A stretch of DNA of 64,000 nucleotides, taken from an uncultured Pseudomonas sp. GTDB lineage: Bacteria; Pseudomonadota; Gammaproteobacteria; Pseudomonadales; Pseudomonadaceae. This document shows, piece by piece, positions 58,455 through 64,000 of the stretch (within the stretch, counting starts at the first letter, position 1; each line of letters opens with the position of its first letter). Location of the stretch: assembly GCF_946885955.1 (NCBI RefSeq), contig NZ_CAMPHI010000013.1, positions 1 through 64,000 of the forward strand, written 5' to 3'. Made by a program: the position numbers and the translations under genes. The notes below the pieces were generated by a model. It searched no databases, had not been told where the DNA came from, and was given only the letters and a program-made list of their open reading frames with translations.

Positions 58455-58826
58455 GTGGTCAAGAAAGCTTCCTCATTAGCCGCCCTCGGCGGTTTGGTGT
58501 ATTCCACTGACAGCGGTCGGCATTGCCCTGATTGCGCTCAGCCGGTGGACGCCTGTATCTGCAAGAAAACCCTGATCCCCGAAGGTGATGGCATCGCCCG
58601 CGTGCGCCGCGAAAGCAAAGGCCGCGGCGGCAAGACGGTTACCACCATCAGCGGCGTGCCTTTGGCCGAAGAGCCGCTCAAGGAGCTGGCCAGCGCGCTG
58701 AAGAAACGCTGCGGCTGCGGCGGCGCGCTGAAGGACGGGGTGATCGAAATTCAGGGCGATCACGTCGCATTGTTGCTCGAGGAATTGAGCAAGCGCGGCT
58801 TCAAGGCCAAGAAATCCGGCGGCTAG
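58455..58826 (+). CDS. yciH: SUI1/eIF1-family translation factor YciH
   Basis: The 123-residue protein starts MVKKASSLAALGGLVYSTDSG and has a short Cys-rich stretch (HCPDCAQPVDACIC). The SUI1 fold follows, with RRESKGRGGKTVTTISGV and KKRCGCGGALKDGVIEIQGDH. It resembles eIF1 and may check start-codon choice. The GTG at 58455 with GAGGA upstream is used; the frame is open back to 58305, but that part is not conserved and holds the promoter. speA follows after 133 bp. Confidence 0.92.
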   Translation: MVKKASSLAALGGLVYSTDSGRHCPDCAQPVDACICKKTLIPEGDGIARVRRESKGRGGKTVTTISGVPLAEEPLKELASALKKRCGCGGALKDGVIEIQGDHVALLLEELSKRGFKAKKSGG

Positions 58827-58959
58827 TCGCTCTGCTGATCTAAGGTTTCCTAATCGCGGCGGTCTTTGAAGCATCGCCGCATTCGGCTCATTTCCGATTT
58901 TTTAATCCGTACCCGCCCAGGCTCTGCCGGGGCATCAATCGCCAGTAAGGGAGACACCG

Positions 58960-60873
58960 ATGGCCGTAAGACGTACACGCAAAGATGACGGCAGCCAGTG
59001 GACAGTTGCGGATAGCCGCAGCGTTTACGGCATTCGCCATTGGGGCGCGGGTTATTTCGCGATCAATGACAAAGGCCGCGTCGAGGTACGTCCGAACGGG
59101 CCGGACAGTAAGCCCATCGACCTGTACGAAGAGGTCGAAGAGCTGCGTTCGAGTGGCCTCAGCCTGCCGCTGCTGGTGCGCTTTCCGGACATTCTGCAGG
59201 ACCGCGTGCGCCGCCTGACCGGTGCATTCGACGCCAATATCGCGCGCCTGGAATACCAGAGCGAATACACCGCGCTCTACCCGATCAAGGTCAACCAGCA
59301 GGAGGCGGTGATCGAGAACATCATCGCCACGGAAAACGTCTCCATTGGCCTGGAAGCCGGCTCCAAGCCGGAGCTGCTGGCCGTGTTGGCCCTGGCACCG
59401 AAGGGCGGCACCATCGTCTGCAACGGTTACAAGGACCGCGAATTCATCAAGCTGGCGCTGATGGGGCAGAAGCTCGGGCACAACGTGTTTATCGTGATCG
59501 AGAAAGAATCCGAAGTGCAGCTGGTGATCGAGGAGGCGGCCGAACTCAGGGTCGCCCCGCAGATCGGCCTGCGCGTGCGCCTGTCCTCCCTGGCTTCGAG
59601 CAAGTGGGCGGACACCGGCGGCGAGAAGTCCAAGTTCGGCTTGTCCGCAGCGCAACTGCTGTCGGTGGTCGAACGCTTCCGCGAGGCCAAGCTGGACCAG
59701 GGTATCCGCCTGCTGCACTTCCATATGGGCTCGCAGATCGCCAACCTGGCCGACTACCAGCACGGCTTCAAGGAAGCCATCCGCTATTACGGCGAGCTGC
59801 GCGGCCTCGGCCTGCCGGTCGACCATATCGACGTCGGCGGTGGCCTCGGCGTGGATTACGACGGCACCCACTCGCGCAACGCCAGCTCGATCAACTACGA
59901 CATGGACGATTACGCCGGCGTGGTCGTGGGCATGCTCAAGGAGTTCTGCGACGCCCAGGAGCTACCGCACCCGCACATCTTCTCGGAAAGCGGCCGCTCG
60001 CTGACCGCGCATCACGCCGTGCTGGTGGTGCAGGTCACCGATGTGGAAAAGCACAACGACGAGATTCCGGATATCGAGGACGTCGCCAGCCTGCCGGAAA
60101 CCGTGCGTTATCTGGTCGAGCTGCTCGGCCCGACCGATATCGAGATGGTCACCGAAACCTACTGGCGCGCCACCCACTACATGAGCGACGTGGCCAGCCA
60201 GTACGCCGACGGCAAGATCAGCCTGACCGACAAGGCCCTGGCCGAGCAGTGCTACTTCGCCGTGTGCCGGCGCCTGCACGATTCGCTCAAGGCCCGTCAG
60301 CGTTCGCACCGCCAGGTGCTCGACGAACTCAACGACAAGCTCGCCGACAAATACATCTGCAACTTCTCGGTGTTCCAGAGCCTGCCGGACACCTGGGCCA
60401 TCGGCCAGGTGCTGCCGATCCTGCCGCTCAATCGCCTCGACGAAGAGCCGCTGCGCCGCGCCGTATTGCAGGACCTGACCTGCGACTCCGACGGCAAGAT
60501 CCGCCAGTACGTCGACGAGCAGAGCATCGAAACCAGCCTGCCGGTGCACGAAGTGCGCGAGGGCGAGGACTACCTGCTGGGCATCTTCCTGGTCGGCGCC
60601 TACCAGGAAATCCTCGGCGACATGCACAACCTGTTCGGTGACACCGACTCGGTGAACATCTACCAGAACCCCAATGGCAGCGTGTACCACGCCGGCATCG
60701 AAACCCACGACACCATCGAAGACATGCTGCGCTATGTGCACCTGTCGCCCGAGGAGTTGATGACCCACTACCGCGACAAAGTCGCCAGCGCCCGTATCAG
60801 CGCCCGCGAACGCACCCAGTTCCTCGACGCGCTGCGCCTGGGGCTGACCCGCTCGTCGTACTTGTCGTCCTGA
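58960..60873 (+). CDS. speA: Biosynthetic arginine decarboxylase
   Basis: The 637-residue PLP enzyme is of the usual SpeA length. The PLP lysine is in [11 protein letters not shown] (about residue 110). [15 protein letters not shown] and [13 protein letters not shown] are conserved barrel segments, and [14 protein letters not shown] lies in the C-terminal part with the active-site cysteine. It makes agmatine for putrescine synthesis. AAGGGAG precedes the ATG. Confidence 0.97.
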   Translation: MAVRRTRKDDGSQWTVADSRSVYGIRHWGAGYFAINDKGRVEVRPNGPDSKPIDLYEEVEELRSSGLSLPLLVRFPDILQDRVRRLTGAFDANIARLEYQSEYTALYPIKVNQQEAVIENIIATENVSIGLEAGSKPELLAVLALAPKGGTIVCNGYKDREFIKLALMGQKLGHNVFIVIEKESEVQLVIEEAAELRVAPQIGLRVRLSSLASSKWADTGGEKSKFGLSAAQLLSVVERFREAKLDQGIRLLHFHMGSQIANLADYQHGFKEAIRYYGELRGLGLPVDHIDVGGGLGVDYDGTHSRNASSINYDMDDYAGVVVGMLKEFCDAQELPHPHIFSESGRSLTAHHAVLVVQVTDVEKHNDEIPDIEDVASLPETVRYLVELLGPTDIEMVTETYWRATHYMSDVASQYADGKISLTDKALAEQCYFAVCRRLHDSLKARQRSHRQVLDELNDKLADKYICNFSVFQSLPDTWAIGQVLPILPLNRLDEEPLRRAVLQDLTCDSDGKIRQYVDEQSIETSLPVHEVREGEDYLLGIFLVGAYQEILGDMHNLFGDTDSVNIYQNPNGSVYHAGIETHDTIEDMLRYVHLSPEELMTHYRDKVASARISARERTQFLDALRLGLTRSSYLSS

Positions 60874-61293
60874 AGTCGCACGCTGCGCCCCGCCCATGCC
60901 CGTATCGACTGATAGGGTGTGGGCGGTCCGCCTGTGGTCGGAGGCTCGACTCCGCAGCGAAGCAGCCTTCGGGGCTGCCTTTGATCCCCCCAAGCTTGCC
61001 CCAAGCCATTTCGCAGGCAACAAAAAACCCGCCGAAGCGGGTTTTTTCCTGATCATCCCAACATCCTGTTGGCAACCGTCCTGGCTATGATCGATCGTCC
61101 CTGATCCTGAGCGCGTCCTGCGCTGCAGTGGATGGACGTAGATTAAGCATTCGGCTCGGTCGGCAAAAGAGCGGAACGTCGGTGATTCCTGTAAGACATT
61201 TGCCATAGCCATTGCAGAGGGCGCGCAACCGGCGTGCTATTCCGGACAGCTTCCTGCGCCTCTATCGCTCTCATCACCCATTGCTGCGCCAGC
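60874..61293. other. Intergenic region between speA and the periplasmic binding protein
   Basis: This 420-bp gap holds a small hairpin (GCAGCC/GGCTGC near 60963), the terminator at 61022-61047, and then about 245 bp in which I see no gene, RNA or repeat. The genes on both sides run towards it. Confidence 0.6.
61022..61047. terminator. Terminator after speA
   Basis: AAAAAACCCGC, CGAA and GCGGGTTTTTT make a perfect 11-bp stem with A- and T-runs on both sides, so it can stop transcription in either direction. Confidence 0.93.
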
Positions 61294-62322
61294 TCAGTTC
61301 GGCCGCCACAGGCGCAGATAGGCATCCTCATAGCGGGTGTCCAGTTCGATGGTGATGCTCTCGCTCTTGCGCAAGACTTCGGTGGTGATCAGCAGCGGTT
61401 GGGCGACGTAGCCGCTGTCCGGTTGGCCGGCGAAGGCGCGGTTCAGTTCGTCGACCAGTTGCCAGCCGTGGGCACCGAGCGGTTCGGCGATGGTGGCGAT
61501 CTGTTGGGACAGTCCCGAATGGATGCGCCCCAGCGCCTTGGCCGAGCCATCGCCAGCCGAGATGTGGCGGATGTCCTTGCGCCCGAGCCGGGCCAGGGGC
61601 AGGTTGATATGGTCGAAATACACATCGTTGATCGCCAGGGTATGGGTCCAGGCCGCGCCGAAGCGCTGCTGGAGCTGCCTGACCCGCTCGGCCATGTCTG
61701 TCGAGGCTCGGGAAATGGGCAGGTTTTCCACGCTCAGTACGCGACAGGTCGGGCAGGCGGCAACGCGTTCGGCCATGCGCCGGGCCTTGGCGTTGGCGAT
61801 GGCGAACTGGTCGTCGCTGAAGATCACCACGCCGGCCTCGCCGTCGCGGGTTACCAGTGCGGCGGCCATATCCGCCACCACCAGCGGGTCGGTGGTGACA
61901 TTGCTGAACAACCATTGGCTCGGCCCAGGCTTGTCCCCGGCGTGCCAGCCGACCAGAGGAATAGCCCGTTGCTGGAACAAGGCGGGGAGGCCGCCCAGCA
62001 AGTCGGTCCCGAACCCGCCGAGCACCACGCCATCGGGGGCCTCTTGTAGCGCCTGCTCGGCTATCCGCAGCAATTCGTTGGCATCGCCGTGTCCATCGAG
62101 GCCCCGCACCTTCCAGCCAACCAGCCTGGCCGCTCGCTCGAAGCTGCGGTATACCCCGGCCACGCCGCCGTTGCGGAAGTCGGAGGCGAGGAACAGCACC
62201 CGTTTGCCCGGCTGCACCGGCGGGCCTTCGGTCGGACCTGGCGATTGACTGTAGGCACTAGTCGCAAGCAACAGCCCGAGCAGGCTGGCGATCAGCATAC
62301 GAGCTATGGAATCAAGGCGCAT
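61294..62322 (-). CDS. Orphan sugar-type periplasmic binding protein
   Basis: The 342-residue protein has a signal peptide (MRLDSIARMLIASLLGLLLATSAYS). The mature domain is of the ribose/galactose-binding (Peripla_BP_4) type, with VLFLASDFRNGGVAGVYRSFERAA..., GFGTDLLGGLPAL, IPLVGWHAGD and ISAGDGSAKALGRI. No permease or ATPase is adjacent, so it may signal to a sensor protein rather than feed a transporter. ATG 62322 has GAGAGGGA upstream; the 32-codon extension is not coding. Its family name is secure, its ligand unknown. Confidence 0.83.
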   Translation of the reverse strand: MRLDSIARMLIASLLGLLLATSAYSQSPGPTEGPPVQPGKRVLFLASDFRNGGVAGVYRSFERAARLVGWKVRGLDGHGDANELLRIAEQALQEAPDGVVLGGFGTDLLGGLPALFQQRAIPLVGWHAGDKPGPSQWLFSNVTTDPLVVADMAAALVTRDGEAGVVIFSDDQFAIANAKARRMAERVAACPTCRVLSVENLPISRASTDMAERVRQLQQRFGAAWTHTLAINDVYFDHINLPLARLGRKDIRHISAGDGSAKALGRIHSGLSQQIATIAEPLGAHGWQLVDELNRAFAGQPDSGYVAQPLLITTEVLRKSESITIELDTRYEDAYLRLWRPN

Positions 62323-62551
62323 GGCAGTCCCTCTCACCCTCAACAACGCGCAATCCGAATGTGCGTAGGCGGTTGTCGTCGGCATTATGGCATTGAGCAT
62401 AGCGGCCGCCATCGCCATTCGGCGGAGATGCCGCTGGATGATTACCGGGCCACGAGTCCGCTGCTGTTGAAGGTCCGTTCAATGGGGCGGGTGGGCCGGT
62501 GCGCTGAAGTTTGAGCGATTCCTCGAGGGCGGTCTTTTTCGCAGGCATAAA

Positions 62552-62574
62552 AAAACCGGCTTGTGGCCGGTTTT
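62552..62574 (-). terminator. Terminator after ppa
   Basis: On the minus strand AAAACCGGC, CACAA and GCCGGTTTT form a 9-bp stem followed by TTTTA. It lies 18-40 bp after the ppa stop. Confidence 0.9.
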
Positions 62575-62591
62575 CAGGGGGTGGTGTCGGC

Positions 62592-63119
62592 TTATTTTTG
62601 GTAAGCCGCCACTGCCTTGGTGATTTCGGCGCGGGCCGCGTCGGCGTTGCCCCAGCCTTCTACCTTGACCCATTTGCCTTTTTCGAGATCCTTGTAGTTC
62701 TCGAAGAAGTGCTTGATCTGCTCGAGCAGCAGGGCAGGCAGGTCGGTGTATTCCTTGATGTCCACGTACAGCTGGCTGAGCTTGTCGTGCGGTACGGCGA
62801 TCAGCTTGGCGTCGCCGCCGGCTTCGTCGGTCATGTGCAGGACGCCGACCGGGCGGGCGCGGATCACCGAGCCTGGTGCTACCGGATACGGGGTCACGAC
62901 CAGCACGTCGAGGGGGTCGCCGTCGTCGGCCAGGGTGTGCGGGATGAAGCCGTAGTTGGCCGGGTAGAACATCGGCGTGGCCATGAAGCGGTCGACCATC
63001 AGGCAGTCGCTGTCATGGTCGATTTCGTACTTGATCGGCGCGTGGTTGGCCGGGATTTCGATGGCGACGTAGATGTCGTTCGGCAGGTCTTTACCCGCTG
63101 GAATCTTGCTGTAGCTCAT
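62592..63119 (-). CDS. ppa: Inorganic pyrophosphatase (family I)
   Basis: The 175-residue protein has [48 protein letters not shown] (the metal-binding Asp cluster) and [20 protein letters not shown]. It splits pyrophosphate and drives biosynthesis forward. ATG 63119 is chosen for MSYSKIPAG; the 16-codon extension is unlike the family. Confidence 0.97.
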   Translation of the reverse strand: MSYSKIPAGKDLPNDIYVAIEIPANHAPIKYEIDHDSDCLMVDRFMATPMFYPANYGFIPHTLADDGDPLDVLVVTPYPVAPGSVIRARPVGVLHMTDEAGGDAKLIAVPHDKLSQLYVDIKEYTDLPALLLEQIKHFFENYKDLEKGKWVKVEGWGNADAARAEITKAVAAYQK

Positions 63120-63156
63120 GGGTTCGCTCCCGGGGTGGGCCAAAAAAAGTGGCGCG

Positions 63157-63162
63157 ATTATA
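63157..63162 (-). promoter_or_regulatory. -10 box of ppa
   Basis: On the minus strand TATAAT stands 38 bp before the ppa ATG. No good -35 is seen at the right distance, so only the -10 is reported. Confidence 0.4.
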
Positions 63163-63216
63163 GGCATATTCCAGGCGCGTTACCATGCCGAGATACCTAG
63201 CCTTTGGTCGTGATCG

Positions 63217-64000
63217 TCAGGTCTTTTCGGGTTGAGGCGCTTGGTCGAGCGGCGTTTGCACACACCTTAGGCGCGTCAGTGGATCCTGGCGATAGAACAA
63301 TTGCAGTTGCCGATAGACTGCGGGGAAGGCGGCTGCGAGCAGATCGGGCGCGGTGAAAAAATATTCGCTGGTCACTGCGAAGAATTCCGCCGGGTTTTCC
63401 GCGGCATAGGGATCGATCGCGGTGGCTGCATGGGGGTTGGCGTCCAGCTCCCGGTTCAGCCGGTCATAGGCGTGCTGCATGGCCTCGGCCCATTGCTCGA
63501 TGTGCATGTCGCCGTGTAGCGGTGGCAGGCCGTTGGCGACGCCGTTGAGCATGTCCAGCTTGTGCGCCAGTTCGTGGATCACCAGGTTGTAGCCGTCCCA
63601 GTTGCCGCTGCTTTCCACACCCGGCCAGGCGAGGATCACCGGGCCCTGCTGCCAGGCCTCGCCGCTGTGCTGGCCATCCCATTCATGTACCACGCCACTG
63701 GCGTCGCGATGGCGCTGGGGGCTGATGAAGTCGTCGGGATAGAGGACGATTTCATGAAAGCCCTGGTACCAGTTCAATTCATCGAGGTGCAGCAGCGGCA
63801 GTTGCGCCTGGATCGCCAGACGCAGGCGAGCGCTCCGGTCCAGGTCGACTCCGGGCAGCGCGGTGAGGTGTTTGTCGGCGAGAAACAACACCGCGCGTTC
63901 GCCCAGGCGTTGCCGTTCGGCCTGATCGAGGCCATCGAGGATCGGCAGGCGTTCGTCGAGCATGCGCCAGTCATCGGCGCTGATCGGGTGGCGGGCGAGG
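63217..64000 (-). CDS. mtfA: Zinc-dependent peptidase MtfA (partial, start beyond the window)
   Basis: The coding frame is open to the window edge. The sequence before the internal ATG at 63963 reads LARHPISADDWR, which joins the known MtfA N-terminal region, so that ATG is not the start. The zinc-peptidase motif is VIHELAHKLDMLNG (HExxH), followed by AAENPAEFFAVTSEYFF. In E. coli MtfA binds the repressor Mlc and has aminopeptidase activity. ppa is its conserved neighbour. Confidence 0.92.
   Translation of the reverse strand, partial: LARHPISADDWRMLDERLPILDGLDQAERQRLGERAVLFLADKHLTALPGVDLDRSARLRLAIQAQLPLLHLDELNWYQGFHEIVLYPDDFISPQRHRDASGVVHEWDGQHSGEAWQQGPVILAWPGVESSGNWDGYNLVIHELAHKLDMLNGVANGLPPLHGDMHIEQWAEAMQHAYDRLNRELDANPHAATAIDPYAAENPAEFFAVTSEYFFTAPDLLAAAFPAVYRQLQLFYRQDPLTRLRCVQTPLDQAPQPEKT

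Overview
The window is a GC-rich stretch of a Pseudomonadaceae chromosome (Pseudomonas sensu lato). The ribosomal protein and rpoA operons, the uvrA/MFS/ssb block, OprG, the zinc-regulated ABC operon, the nrdR-ribD-ribE-ribBA-ribH-nusB-thiL-pgpA run, dxs, speA and ppa all read as ordinary members of that family, and their order largely follows what I remember of P. aeruginosa PAO1. No rRNA, tRNA, prophage, complete insertion sequence or CRISPR array was seen. Species assignment is not possible from the sequence alone. All comparisons with PAO1 are from memory and were not searched. || Layout. 1-13915: the end of tuf, then the continuous S10, spc and alpha ribosomal operons (rpsJ to rplQ) with secY and rpoA. 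They are preceded by a strong sigma70-type promoter and closed by a rho-independent terminator. 14141-16923: katG (catalase-peroxidase) and a ferritin-like gene (ftnA type, without the heme methionine), for peroxide and iron handling. 16982-23223: an M14 carboxypeptidase, uvrA, a divergent MFS transporter with an extra C-terminal domain, and ssb. 23247-25841: a degenerate RmlD-like protein overlapping a sugar-nucleotide epimerase, then convergent oprG with an ANR/FNR-like box upstream. || 26164-31021 is a tightly coupled six-gene cluster: DUF3450, a TtpC-like ExbB fusion, ExbB, ExbD, a short TonB and a TPR protein. It is the arrangement of the Vibrio TonB2 energy-transduction system. 31153-35643 holds a GNAT enzyme and a four-gene zinc operon (DUF2796, ABC ATPase, FtsX/MacB-type permease, DUF3299) with a near-consensus Zur box, plus a divergent hypothetical gene. 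35715-40662 is a LysR regulator divergent from dabB-dabA, which look like a complete DAB-type inorganic carbon accumulation pump with all four zinc/catalytic residues kept. || 40788-43372: a long Sua5/TsaC, a CnoX/YbbN thioredoxin and a methyltransferase. 43606-50021: nrdR and the riboflavin genes, with an FMN riboswitch followed by a hairpin and a translationally coupled 23-codon leader ORF ahead of riboflavin synthase. The GTP cyclohydrolase II half of RibBA has lost its zinc cysteines, and a true ribA lies at 51762. nusB, thiL and pgpA follow. 50038-51437: a periplasmic binding protein and a retropepsin-like protein, then a 184-bp MITE with 16-bp terminal inverted repeats and a TTAG duplication at a stop codon. 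51762-55817: ribA, a small membrane protein, btuF and a convergent btuB with a cobalamin riboswitch and a Shine-Dalgarno-sequestering hairpin. || 56207-64000: dxs (not next to ispA/xseB here), yciH, speA, an orphan sugar-type binding protein, ppa, and the C-terminal part of mtfA, which runs off the window end. The most notable parts are the DAB carbon pump, the TonB2-like cluster, the riboflavin leader with its uORF, the katG-for-katA difference and the MITE.
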